Origin: a virus
Direction: 5' to 3' (one strand)
Virus record (IMG/VR): IMGVR_UViG_3300049440_000138
Span: 1 to 20,265 of that record
Length of the DNA stretch: 20,265 nt
Shown: positions 13,329 through 20,039 of the stretch, one piece after another
How positions within the stretch are numbered: position 1 is the first letter of the stretch
How the letters are laid out: each line of letters starts with the position of its first letter
Program-made: the position numbers and the translations under genes
The notes under the pieces: generated by a model
The model's input: only the letters and a program-made list of their open reading frames with translations
What the model was told of the DNA's origin: nothing
Database searches by the model: none

Positions 13329-13625
13329 ATGGATGCAGCGACAGAAACAGGCAAGGGAGTGAAGGGCCGGAAGGATCAAGGCCAGGAGGCCGTCATCAAG
13401 ACTGAAGTCCTGAGCTCGAAGCTGAAGGAGCTCGTGCACCTCCACAACAAGGCGGCCGAGGCAGGCGAAGCACTCGCCGATGCCGTGAAGCGCGTGGCCG
13501 AGAAGTCGGGGCTGCTCGCGTCAGTTGTGCGCAGCGTCGTATCCGCAAGCGCGAACGACAAGTTCGAGGACAAGAAGAAGAACGCGCAGCAGCTCGCCCT
13601 CGCGTTCGAAGAATGCGATGGGTAA
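13329..13625 (+). CDS. Hypothetical phage protein, 98 aa
   Basis: A strong GAAGGAG stands 7 bases before ATG 13329. The product is a soluble helical protein: a basic start (GKGVKGRKDQGQ), then VLSSKLKELVHLHNKAAEAGEALADAVKRVAEKSGLLASVVRSVV and a lysine-rich DKFEDKKKNAQQLALAFEE. It may form a coiled coil. I recognise no named function. The following gene starts 8 bases before its stop. Confidence 0.7.
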   Translation: MDAATETGKGVKGRKDQGQEAVIKTEVLSSKLKELVHLHNKAAEAGEALADAVKRVAEKSGLLASVVRSVVSASANDKFEDKKKNAQQLALAFEECDG

Positions 13626-13938
13626 ATCGGCTCACGCAGCGATGAAGCTCGCCGACTGTCCAGTCAGGATGGTGCGCGACGGACACGATGTCACTCCTTT
13701 CGGATACTCCGGCGCCGCGAATAGCGAAATGCTGCCGATCGACAAGGGAGTTCCAATCCCGGATCGAGGGCTGCCGCATGATGTTCTCATGCGCACCCTA
13801 CGCGCGATGGAGGTCGGTGATTCCATTTTCGTCAAGCGCAGCTGCACCACGAAAATTTACGTGCATGCAAAGACAGCCGGGATCCGGATCACGACGCAGC
13901 GATCTGGAAAGCGCGTCAGGATCTGGAGAATTTCGTGA
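13618..13938 (+). CDS. Conserved phage hypothetical protein, 106 aa
   Basis: The carboxyl half carries the block IDKGVPIPDRGLPHDVLMRTLRAMEVGDSIFV (residues 41-72) and ends SGKRVRIWRI; a K-GIP-P, M-VGDSFFV and R-WRI order is common in small proteins near phage replication genes, all of unknown function. ATG 13618 overlaps the gene before by 8 bases. Confidence 0.7.
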   Translation: MGKSAHAAMKLADCPVRMVRDGHDVTPFGYSGAANSEMLPIDKGVPIPDRGLPHDVLMRTLRAMEVGDSIFVKRSCTTKIYVHAKTAGIRITTQRSGKRVRIWRIS

Positions 13939-14078
13939 CGCACTGGGAAGAAGAACAGGCGGAACAGCGCCGGCGTGCCGAGGATAATGCGCAAGGAACC
14001 ACGTTCCTGATTCTCCTGGTAGCCGCAGCTTTCGTCGTCGCGATGTTGCGACAATTTCTCGTGTGGGCGTGTTCGTGA
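13935..14078 (+). CDS. Small membrane protein, 47 aa
   Basis: GTG at 13935 overlaps the upstream stop (GTGA) and its own TGA overlaps the RusA GTG in the same way. Residues 1-20 are charged (EEEQAEQRRRAED) and 23-39 (TFLILLVAAAFVVAMLR) form one transmembrane helix. Both overlaps and the membrane helix support a true gene. Function unknown. Confidence 0.6.
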   Translation: MTHWEEEQAEQRRRAEDNAQGTTFLILLVAAAFVVAMLRQFLVWACS

Positions 14079-14575
14079 AGATCGTCGTTCCCTATCCGAT
14101 CAGCGCCAACGCCTATTGGCGCACGGCCGTCGTGAAAGGCCAGCGCCTGGCACGGGACCAGTCCCCCTACGCGAACACCTACGTCAGCGAAGAGGCGCGG
14201 CGGTACAAGCGCCAGGTGAAGATCGCAGCTTTCGAGGCCGGGATCCGGGAGCCGCTCGCCGGGCGCGTTTCGCTTTCGCTCGAACTCTATCCGCATCGTC
14301 CGATCGACTGGGAAAAGCGGGCTCGCCGAGATCCAATGAATTGGGACGACGACGTTCGCTGTATCGATCTTGACAACGCGCTCAAGGTTCTCATCGACGC
14401 GCTGAAAGGTGTCGCCTACAAGGACGACGCCTGGGTGCGCAGGATCTCGGCCGATCGCATGGAGCCCGACCAGAGCGGCGAGCGCGCTGTCGTGGTCGTC
14501 GAGCCGATCCGGCGTGAGAGCCCGCAGCCTCCACTTTTCAGTTCAACGGGATCTGCGTTTCGGCAGGTCCATTGA
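14075..14575 (+). CDS. rusA: RusA-type Holliday junction resolvase
   Basis: GTG at 14075 is preferred because it overlaps the previous stop (GTGA) and gives the usual N-terminus (MKIVVPYPISANAYWR). The conserved RusA order follows: SEEARRYKRQV (residues 38-48), then D98 and D100 with N101 in IDLDNALKVLIDALKGV (97-113), and D117/D118 (KDD). These aspartates match the metal-binding residues of RusA, which cuts four-way junctions. At 166 residues it is longer than the usual 120 or so because of an insert (IDWEKRARRDPMNWDDDV) and a C-terminal tail. It would resolve recombination or replication intermediates made by the left-arm enzymes before packaging. Confidence 0.88.
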   Translation: MKIVVPYPISANAYWRTAVVKGQRLARDQSPYANTYVSEEARRYKRQVKIAAFEAGIREPLAGRVSLSLELYPHRPIDWEKRARRDPMNWDDDVRCIDLDNALKVLIDALKGVAYKDDAWVRRISADRMEPDQSGERAVVVVEPIRRESPQPPLFSSTGSAFRQVH

Positions 14576-14603
14576 TGGCAGTTCAACCACGAGAGGGAAA
14601 ATC

Positions 14604-14867
14604 ATGACGACGAATACCGAGAAAGACAAACGCAGGAAAAGGGACGCGCTGCGCAGAGCGGCCGAGCAGGAGACAAAGCACCAGCACGAGCTCGCGATCG
14701 CGAAGGCCGAAAGCCGTAACTCCGGCGTCAAGGATGGGCGCCAGCTCGGTGCGAAGCAGATCCGCGATCTGGTCCTCGAGCGCGCCGGCAGCCTTTACAA
14801 GCAGGGCAACGACGTCGCAGCGGATGCGGTGCGCGAGGCGCACGGCTTGCTACCGACAAGCGTTTAA
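14604..14867 (+). CDS. Hypothetical phage protein, 87 aa
   Basis: ATG at 14604 has GAGAGGG 7 bases upstream. The product is very basic at the start (KDKRRKRDALRRAAEQE), then helical, with SGVKDGRQLGAKQIRDLVLERAGSLYKQGNDVAADAVREA. It looks like a nucleic-acid-binding or DNA-associated helical protein, but I know no family. Its TAA stop lies inside the palindrome GCGTTTAAACGC. Confidence 0.65.
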   Translation: MTTNTEKDKRRKRDALRRAAEQETKHQHELAIAKAESRNSGVKDGRQLGAKQIRDLVLERAGSLYKQGNDVAADAVREAHGLLPTSV

Positions 14868-14871
14868 ACGC
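14860..14871. repeat. Palindrome GCGTTTAAACGC
   Basis: A perfect 12-base palindrome that contains the stop codon of the 87-residue gene. Its ten central bases, CGTTTAAACG, recur at 19811-19820, also just behind a stop codon. Confidence 0.6.
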
Positions 14872-14881
14872 GAAAGGCGCC

Positions 14882-14971
14882 GTGAGCACGGAAGAGCTGA
14901 TGACGATCAGGGACCTCGCCGGCTTGGCAGTCCTGCTTGTGGTCGTCATCGGCATCTTTTTCGGAAAATGA
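14882..14971 (+). CDS. Very short membrane peptide, 29 aa
   Basis: GTG at 14882 opens a frame whose TGA overlaps the ATG of the radical SAM gene (ATGA, 14968-14971). The product has one hydrophobic helix (LAGLAVLLVVVIGIFFG) after a charged start STEELMTIRD. The overlap and composition support it. Confidence 0.55.
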   Translation: MSTEELMTIRDLAGLAVLLVVVIGIFFGK

Positions 14972-15792
14972 CAGAGGCATTCATTCCCCTGTCGAGCCTG
15001 AGGTCCGATGGCGTGTCGGTGCGCGGGTGCTCGTATATCTACGCGCCTCGAGGACAGGCCGGCGAGTACTCCGCGCTGGCGGCCAATCCCTATCGCGGCT
15101 GCGGCCACAAGTGCGTCTACTGCTATGTCCCCGCGGTCCTTCGCATGGAGCGTGCCGAATTCGACGCCGGCGCCGTGCCGCGGGAAGATTTCCTCGAGCA
15201 CCTCGAGAAGGACGCGAAGAAGTACCAGGCGGCCAAGATCACCGAGCAGGTGATGCTGAGCTTCACCACCGACGTCTACAACCCGGTCGACACATCGATC
15301 ACGCGTGCAAGCTTGCAGATCCTGCAGGCGTACGGCATGGGGATCTGCGTGCTCACAAAAGGTGGCAGCCGCGCGCTTCGCGATCTGGATCTCTATCGCC
15401 CCGATCGCGACGCCTTTGCATCGACTCTGACGAGCCTCGATGATCGTTTTTCATCGAAGTGGGAGCGCGCCGCGCAGCTCCCCGAGGACCGAATCGCGAC
15501 GTTGCGCTATTTCCACGAAAAGGGAATCTTTACCTGGGTAAGCCTCGAGCCGACCCTCGATATCGAATCAAGCCTCGAGATAGTCAGGCAAACGCACAGC
15601 TTCGTCGATCTGTTCAAGATCGGACGCGCGAACTATCTCCCGATGACGAAGACTGCGGATTGGCGCGATTACACATTGCGGATGATCGAGCTCTGCCAAC
15701 GGCTCGGTGCGAAGCATTATGTCAAGGAGGATCTGCAGCGCTGGCTCCCGGCCGGATATCACAACCCGCGGCGAGTGCCGCAGCACCATTGA
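14968..15792 (+). CDS. Radical SAM protein, spore-photoproduct-lyase-like
   Basis: The ATG overlaps the micro-peptide stop (ATGA). The 274-residue product has the CxxxCxxC cluster motif at C45, C49 and C52 (RGCGHKCVYCY), which binds a 4Fe-4S cluster for radical chemistry, preceded by NPYRG. Later elements of the barrel are MLSFTTDVYNPVD (about 94-106), GICVLTKGG and FTWVSLEPTLDIE. This order is that of the SPL (DNA photoproduct repair) branch of radical SAM proteins, which is widespread in phages under the same loose name. The substrate is not known; repair or modification of nucleic acid is inference. It does not carry the C-terminal SPL cysteine that I would expect for true spore lyase. Confidence 0.8.
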   Translation: MTEAFIPLSSLRSDGVSVRGCSYIYAPRGQAGEYSALAANPYRGCGHKCVYCYVPAVLRMERAEFDAGAVPREDFLEHLEKDAKKYQAAKITEQVMLSFTTDVYNPVDTSITRASLQILQAYGMGICVLTKGGSRALRDLDLYRPDRDAFASTLTSLDDRFSSKWERAAQLPEDRIATLRYFHEKGIFTWVSLEPTLDIESSLEIVRQTHSFVDLFKIGRANYLPMTKTADWRDYTLRMIELCQRLGAKHYVKEDLQRWLPAGYHNPRRVPQHH

Positions 15793-16004
15793 AAAGCCAG
15801 ATCCTTCCATCGTGGATGTACGGCGATCCTGCCGACGTCGCCGAGAGAATTGAGACAGGCGAGCGGCGCGCGATCGCAATCAGGGAGCGCCAACCAGAAC
15901 CATGCAGCAAGTCCAAACCGAACTTCTCTCTCGTCAGCGCGGCGACGCGCCGCTTGATAAATCGCACGCGCATCCGCGAGCTCATGAAGCAGGTCCGCGG
16001 ATGA
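15789..16004 (+). CDS. Hypothetical phage protein, 71 aa
   Basis: TTG at 15789 overlaps the radical SAM stop (TTGA); an ATG at 15816 is another possible start. The product begins with ILPSWMYGDPADVAERIETGERRA and ends basic (RRLINRTRIRELMKQVRG). The stop overlaps the next gene by ATGA. I see no known domain. Confidence 0.55.
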   Translation: MKSQILPSWMYGDPADVAERIETGERRAIAIRERQPEPCSKSKPNFSLVSAATRRLINRTRIRELMKQVRG

Positions 16005-16558
16005 TCCTCGAGCAGCCGCTCTTCCGAACAGTGAACGGCGCGCTCAGCTTCGCTTTCAATTTCAAGCATGGACACCTCAAGCCGTCCGCGCTCGCGACGA
16101 TGATGGCCGGCGCAAGGCCCAAAGGCAAAGGCCTCGGAGGCCTCGATGGAGCAGCTCAGGCAGGGATGATTCGCGAGCAAGTGGATTCGCTCGGCCTTCG
16201 CGGTGATATCTTGACCGCGCGATTCGCGGTGCGCGCGCTGCCCTGTCCATGCAGGCGACCATGCTGCTCAGGTTGGCGCGGGAACGAGGAATGGCTGCAG
16301 GCGATCGCGGCAATCTCCAACCATGTACGGAGTGTCGCGCTCAAGGGCACGACGGTGAACTTCACCCTCAGGCTGGCGATCGTTCGGCGCTACTTCGGCG
16401 TGAGGCAAAGCCTGGCCGATGCTGCGCACGCATCAGGAGTCGAGCGCCACACAGCCAGCGCCCACGCTAACAAGGCGATCACCTACCTAAAAGCCGAGGA
16501 AGCGCAGGCCAGGTATGCCATCGAGGCCAAGCTCAAGGCCTCAGGCGTAGTGGAGTAG
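16001..16558 (+). CDS. Zinc/HTH protein in the position of a Q-type late regulator
   Basis: ATG at 16001 overlaps the stop before it (ATGA). The 185-residue product has a cysteine cluster (CPCRRPCCSGW) in the middle and, near the C-terminus, a helical DNA-binding-like part (AIVRRYFGVRQSLADAAHASGVERHTASAHANKAITYL). This arrangement, plus its place as the last early gene directly before a strong promoter and the packaging genes, is what one expects of a late-gene antiterminator or activator of the Q/DUF1133 kind. Position and layout are clear; the functional name is inference and the protein could be another late regulator. Confidence 0.6.
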   Translation: MILEQPLFRTVNGALSFAFNFKHGHLKPSALATMMAGARPKGKGLGGLDGAAQAGMIREQVDSLGLRGDILTARFAVRALPCPCRRPCCSGWRGNEEWLQAIAAISNHVRSVALKGTTVNFTLRLAIVRRYFGVRQSLADAAHASGVERHTASAHANKAITYLKAEEAQARYAIEAKLKASGVVE

Positions 16559-16571
16559 CGACGATGAGAAC

Positions 16572-16600
16572 TTGACATCTACCATTTAAGGGCGTAAATA
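16572..16600 (+). promoter_or_regulatory. Candidate late promoter (pR'-like)
   Basis: TTGACA (16572-16577), a perfect -35, then 17 bases and TAAATA (16595-16600). It stands in the only gap of over 100 bases of the right arm, directly after the putative late regulator and before the packaging genes. Confidence 0.65.
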
Positions 16601-16634
16601 GCCTGCAATCTGCTAAATATCCCGAAGTATTTCC

Positions 16635-16662
16635 AGGGCTCGCAAGAACACCAGCGGGCCCT
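16635..16662 (+). terminator. Terminator-like hairpin right after the late promoter
   Basis: AGGGCTCGC and GCGGGCCCT pair over a 10-base loop (nine pairs, one of them G-U) about 35 bases behind the -10. A short, weak T stretch (ATTTCT) follows. This is the layout of lambda pR'/tR', where Q lets polymerase through. Confidence 0.5.
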
Positions 16663-16690
16663 TCGCATTTCTGAACCCGAGGAAAGTCAG

Positions 16691-17029
16691 ATGGCCAGGA
16701 TGAACTGGCCCGCATCCTCACGTCAATCAAGGGGATACGGTGCGGACTGGCAAGCCATCCGCAAGCGGATCCTCGAGCGAGACAATTACCTCTGCCAGTG
16801 CCGTCATTGCAAGACTGCTGGCCGCACCAGGCTTGCCACCGAGGTCGATCACATCAAGCCTCGCGCCCAAGGCGGCACCGACGACGATGCCAACCTGCAG
16901 GCGATCAGCCACGATTGCCACGCGATCAAGACCCTTGAAGACGAAGGCAAACGATCGCGCGATAAGGTCGGCTTCGATCGAGACGGCTGGCCAATCTGGG
17001 AAAAGGATGGGGGGGTGGTGAAGAAATGA
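16691..17029 (+). CDS. HNH endonuclease, packaging-associated
   Basis: The 112-residue protein has the HNH core: zinc-type Cys pairs (CQCRHC, residues 35-40), EVDHIKPRAQGG (51-62, catalytic H54), TDDDANLQ (N69 region) and CHAIKT (76-81). Small HNH proteins of this size beside terminase, as in HK97 gp74, help terminase cut cos sites. GAGGAAAG before the ATG gives a good ribosome site. It is the first gene behind the candidate late promoter. Confidence 0.88.
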   Translation: MARMNWPASSRQSRGYGADWQAIRKRILERDNYLCQCRHCKTAGRTRLATEVDHIKPRAQGGTDDDANLQAISHDCHAIKTLEDEGKRSRDKVGFDRDGWPIWEKDGGVVKK

Positions 17030-17041
17030 AAATTCGTTCCT

Positions 17042-17058
17042 CGCGCAGGACCGCGCAG
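17042..17058 (+). repeat. Direct repeat CGCGCAG, twice at 10-base spacing
   Basis: Two identical 7-mers separated by GAC, in the short gap between the two HNH genes. It could be part of a terminase-recognition or cos region, but nothing further supports this. Confidence 0.35.
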
Positions 17059-17097
17059 CTCCTACGCCCGAAAAATATTTGAGAATTTGAGGTATCG

Positions 17098-17688
17098 GTG
17101 AAAATTTTCTCGCAATCCAGATGCACTTGCGGCGAGGCCATACCTGCCAGATCGGGCCGTGGCCGACCGGCATCTTATTGCTCAGGTACTTGTAGACGCA
17201 GGGATTATCGCCGTAAGAATGGCGAGCAGCTTCGTGCCTACGACAGGGGCCGCTATACCAGCGAAGCGGCAAAGAGATGCTCGTGCTCTGTTTGCGGCGC
17301 ACCAACATGGCCACGATCGACCAAGTGCTGGGCCTGTTATTGCGCCAAGCGGCCTTCGAATCGCGATCTTTCGAATCGCATTCACAACGCCAAGCGCAAG
17401 GCAGCGGTCCGCTGCGCGCCCGGGGGCGAGCGCGTAGACCCGTTCCGAATCTTCGAGCGCGATGGCTGGCGATGCAGGATCTGTGGCGGGGATACGCCGA
17501 AGGAGCTTCGCGGAACCGTGGAGCGCAGTGCACCGGAACTCGATCACGTCGTCCCGATCTCAAGGGGCGGGCAGCATACCCATGAGAATCTCCAGTGCGC
17601 ATGCCGAGGCTGCAATATCCGTAAGTCGAACAAGATCGCACCTATAACCGCGCCGATCGCGCGGGGGAAATGCGAGGTGCGCGCCTGA
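17098..17688 (+). CDS. Second HNH endonuclease with two N-terminal zinc clusters
   Basis: GTG at 17098 has GAGG upstream (17088-17091). The 196-residue product has a Cys-rich N-terminal part (C9, C11, C28, C32, then C61, C63, C66, C77, C80) that looks like two zinc ribbons, then an HNH domain: RCRICGG (C126, C129), ELDHVVPISRGGQHTHENLQ (H150, N164) and C169/C172. The gene overlaps the small terminase by TGATG. Two HNH genes in tandem beside terminase are not standard; the second may be a homing-like or accessory nuclease. Confidence 0.85.
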   Translation: MKIFSQSRCTCGEAIPARSGRGRPASYCSGTCRRRDYRRKNGEQLRAYDRGRYTSEAAKRCSCSVCGAPTWPRSTKCWACYCAKRPSNRDLSNRIHNAKRKAAVRCAPGGERVDPFRIFERDGWRCRICGGDTPKELRGTVERSAPELDHVVPISRGGQHTHENLQCACRGCNIRKSNKIAPITAPIARGKCEVRA

Positions 17689-18020
17689 TGGAAAAAAATC
17701 TGAAGCTGGTGCAGCCGGCGGCGACCGAATCGACGCCAGGGACTGCGCCCGAGCTCGTCATGCCAAGCCACTTCAAGGCGCCGCAGAAGGCGGCGTGGAA
17801 GGATCTGTTCGAGAGCACCGGCAGCGCGCTCCACACGAAGGAAAACCGCTTCACCTTCGAGATGGCGGCCGTCCTGATGGCGAAATTCAGGTCAGGGAAG
17901 GCGATGAATGCGACTGAGACGAAGGAGTTGAAGAAGCAACTCGTCGAGCTCGGGCTACGGAAGGACGACGAGGGAGGCGCGCCGAAGAAGTCGAAGAATG
18001 CCGGCAAGTATTTCAGCTGA
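17688..18020 (+). CDS. terS: Terminase small subunit, P27-like
   Basis: ATG at 17688 overlaps the HNH stop (TGATG). The 110-residue protein has the P27-family order: a disordered start, MPSHFKAPQKAAWKDLFESTG, a helical core (TKENRFTFEMAAVLMAKFRSG) and ATETKELKKQLVELGL, ending in a basic KKSKNAGKYF. It binds the packaging site and stimulates the large subunit, whose gene overlaps it by 23 bases. Its family call rests on this pattern and the neighbour. Confidence 0.8.
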   Translation: MEKNLKLVQPAATESTPGTAPELVMPSHFKAPQKAAWKDLFESTGSALHTKENRFTFEMAAVLMAKFRSGKAMNATETKELKKQLVELGLRKDDEGGAPKKSKNAGKYFS

Positions 18021-19800
18021 CCCAGTCCTCCAGTACGCGCAGGCCGTCGTCGACCGGCGCATCGTGGCCGGGCCGCTCGTACGGAAGGCCGGCGAGCGGC
18101 ACCTGGCGGATCTGGAGCGCGGGCCCGGGCGAGGCCTGATCTGGAGGCCGGATCGGGCGCTCCGCGCGATCGAGTTCTTCGCTGATGTTCTGCGGCTGCC
18201 GGACGTCGAGAAGGATCCGGTCTCGGGCGACGAGATCATCCATTTCGAGGATGCCGAGCCGTTCAAGCTCGACCTGTGGCAGCAGTTCGTAGTCGGGTCC
18301 CTGTTCGGGTGGTATTGGGACGACGTGGCCCGCCGGTTTCGGGTGGGTTACATCGAGGTCGGAAAGGGGAACGGCAAGACTCCGATGGCCGCAGGCATCG
18401 GCCTCTACATGCAGAACGCGGACGGTCAGCCAAAGGCCGAGTGCTATGCCGCGGCCGCCGTCAAGGATCAGGCGAAGATCCAATACCGGGACGCGGTGAA
18501 CATGGTCCAGGCGAGCGAGGATCTGCGCGAGCTGGTGGAGCAGCACGGCGAGAAGGAAGTCTACAATCTGGTCAATCGGAAGACCGGGAGCTTCTACAAG
18601 CCGATCAGCGCCGAGAAGCGAGGCCTGGACGGAAAGCGCGTGCACTACGCCGGGATCGACGAGGTGCACGAGCACACGAACGATCTCGTGTGCAACAAGA
18701 TGCGCGCCGGAACGAAGGGACGCCGCAGCGCGCTCATCCTGGAGATCACGAATAGCGGCTTCGACCGGACAACGGTCTGCTACCAGCATCACGAGTACTC
18801 CGACCGCGTGCTCTCAGGCCAGGTGCCGCTCGCCGATTCCGATTCCTGGTTCGCCTATGTCTGCAGCCTTGATGAGGGCGACGACCCGATGGTAGACGAG
18901 GCCTGCTGGCCGAAGGCCAACCCGAATCTCGGGGTCTCGATCCAGACTCGATACCTGCGCGACCAGGTGAGCGAAGCGCGCGGGATGCCGAGCAAGGAAA
19001 GCATCGTCCGGAGGCTGAATTTCTGCCAATGGGTGGACGCCGAGAGCCCGTGGATCGACAGCGACCTGTGGCGCGCCTGCGAGAAAGATTTCGACCTCGA
19101 GGAGCTGCGCGGGCGCCGCGGCTATGGCGGCCTCGACCTTTCGGGCACGCGAGATCTGACCGCACACGCGATGGCTTTCCAGCGCGAGGACGGCGGCGTC
19201 GATGCGTTCGTGGAATTCTGGACGCCGGCAATCACGCTCGCCGAGCGCTCGAAAGCAGACAAGGTGCCCTACGACGTTTGGGTGAAGCAGGGGCATGTGC
19301 GGGCGACACCAGGTAGAGCGGTCGACTACGCATTCGTCGCGCAGCGCCTCGGAGAGCTGAAGGAGATCTACGACTTCGACTCCGAGGCCTTCGACCCGTA
19401 CCGCATCAAATATTTTGAGACGGAGCTCGCCGAGGCCGCGATCGAGTTACGCCTGGTGCCGCACTCGCAGGGCTACTTCAAGGCGAGCGACAAGGAAGGC
19501 AAGGAGAAAGCGAAGGCCTCTGGCGAAGAGCCGGCTCCGGATCTGTGGATGCCGCGATCTGTCGAGCTGCTCGAGGACCTCGTGATGAAAGGGCTCTTGC
19601 GCGTGAAGTTGAACCCGTGCCTGCGCTGGAATAGCGCGAGCGCGGTATTGAAGCCCGATCCGAAGAACAATCGGATCTTCGACAAGTTGCGCTCGAAAGG
19701 GCGGATCGACGGAATCGTGGCGCTCGCGATGGCGATTGGCCTTGCGCTCAACGGAGAAGCGGAAGCACCGAAGACGGAGCCGCAGCTCTTCTTCATCTGA
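17998..19800 (+). CDS. terL: Terminase large subunit, HK97/Terminase_1-like
   Basis: The 600-residue protein has the motor and nuclease parts of a packaging terminase. Walker A is EVGKGNGKT (residues 120-128), Walker B is AGIDEVHEH (218-226) with D221/E222, and the nuclease begins at GYGGLDLSGTRDLTA (375-389, metal-binding D380) with DPYRI (D466) as another core residue. The length is normal for this family. ATG at 17998 lies within the small-subunit gene (23-base overlap), as often seen. It pumps DNA into preformed heads through the portal and cuts it. This is the most secure call in the window and places the phage among HK97-like siphophages. Confidence 0.95.
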   Translation: MPASISADPVLQYAQAVVDRRIVAGPLVRKAGERHLADLERGPGRGLIWRPDRALRAIEFFADVLRLPDVEKDPVSGDEIIHFEDAEPFKLDLWQQFVVGSLFGWYWDDVARRFRVGYIEVGKGNGKTPMAAGIGLYMQNADGQPKAECYAAAAVKDQAKIQYRDAVNMVQASEDLRELVEQHGEKEVYNLVNRKTGSFYKPISAEKRGLDGKRVHYAGIDEVHEHTNDLVCNKMRAGTKGRRSALILEITNSGFDRTTVCYQHHEYSDRVLSGQVPLADSDSWFAYVCSLDEGDDPMVDEACWPKANPNLGVSIQTRYLRDQVSEARGMPSKESIVRRLNFCQWVDAESPWIDSDLWRACEKDFDLEELRGRRGYGGLDLSGTRDLTAHAMAFQREDGGVDAFVEFWTPAITLAERSKADKVPYDVWVKQGHVRATPGRAVDYAFVAQRLGELKEIYDFDSEAFDPYRIKYFETELAEAAIELRLVPHSQGYFKASDKEGKEKAKASGEEPAPDLWMPRSVELLEDLVMKGLLRVKLNPCLRWNSASAVLKPDPKNNRIFDKLRSKGRIDGIVALAMAIGLALNGEAEAPKTEPQLFFI

Positions 19801-19810
19801 AGTCGAAGCT

Positions 19811-19820
19811 CGTTTAAACG
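19811..19820. repeat. Second copy of palindrome CGTTTAAACG
   Basis: Identical to the centre of the palindrome at 14860-14871, here 11 bases behind the large-terminase stop and adjoining the terminator stem (19810-19821 is a 12-base palindrome). Confidence 0.6.
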
Positions 19821-19851
19821 AAGGCCGCCATCGCGCGGCCTTTTTCTTTTT
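19821..19851 (+). terminator. Intrinsic terminator after large terminase
   Basis: AAGGCCGC and GCGGCCTT form a perfect 8-base stem over a 6-base loop, followed by TTTC and TTTTT. It would stop unmodified polymerase between terminase and the head genes. Confidence 0.85.
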
Positions 19852-19862
19852 CCGGAGCACTC

Positions 19863-20039
19863 ATGACGATCCAGAAGGCGCGCGCGAACGACGTCATGGG
19901 CTTCCTCGAGCCCAAGCCGATCAGCGTCTGGGTCCGGTTCGCGCTCATCGGCCAGCAAACGCAGCGATTTGTCGTCCAGCGCTTCCACATAGAGCGCCAT
20001 GACGTCAAGCCAGATCCCCAGCACGGAGCACAACCATGA
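19863..20039 (+). CDS. Small hypothetical protein, 58 aa
   Basis: ATG at 19863 follows GGAG by 8 bases, just past the terminator. The product (QKARANDVMGFLEPKP, then VWVRFALIGQQTQRFVVQRFHIERHDV) looks like a compact beta-rich domain. The stop overlaps the next ATG (ATGA). I do not recognise a family; its place between terminase and head genes fits a minor structural or connector role. Confidence 0.6.
   Translation: MTIQKARANDVMGFLEPKPISVWVRFALIGQQTQRFVVQRFHIERHDVKPDPQHGAQP

Noticed and set aside
14734-14967. Longer start for the radical SAM protein (14734)
   Set aside because: The extra part is a shadow of the 87-residue gene; ATG 14968 overlaps the micro-peptide stop.
16727-17641. Minus-strand frame of 304 residues over both HNH genes
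   Set aside because: Both HNH genes have intact metal-binding motifs on the plus strand; the frame is a shadow.
18013-18792. Minus-strand frame of 259 residues over the large terminase
   Set aside because: Antisense to the Walker motifs of terminase; no supporting signal.
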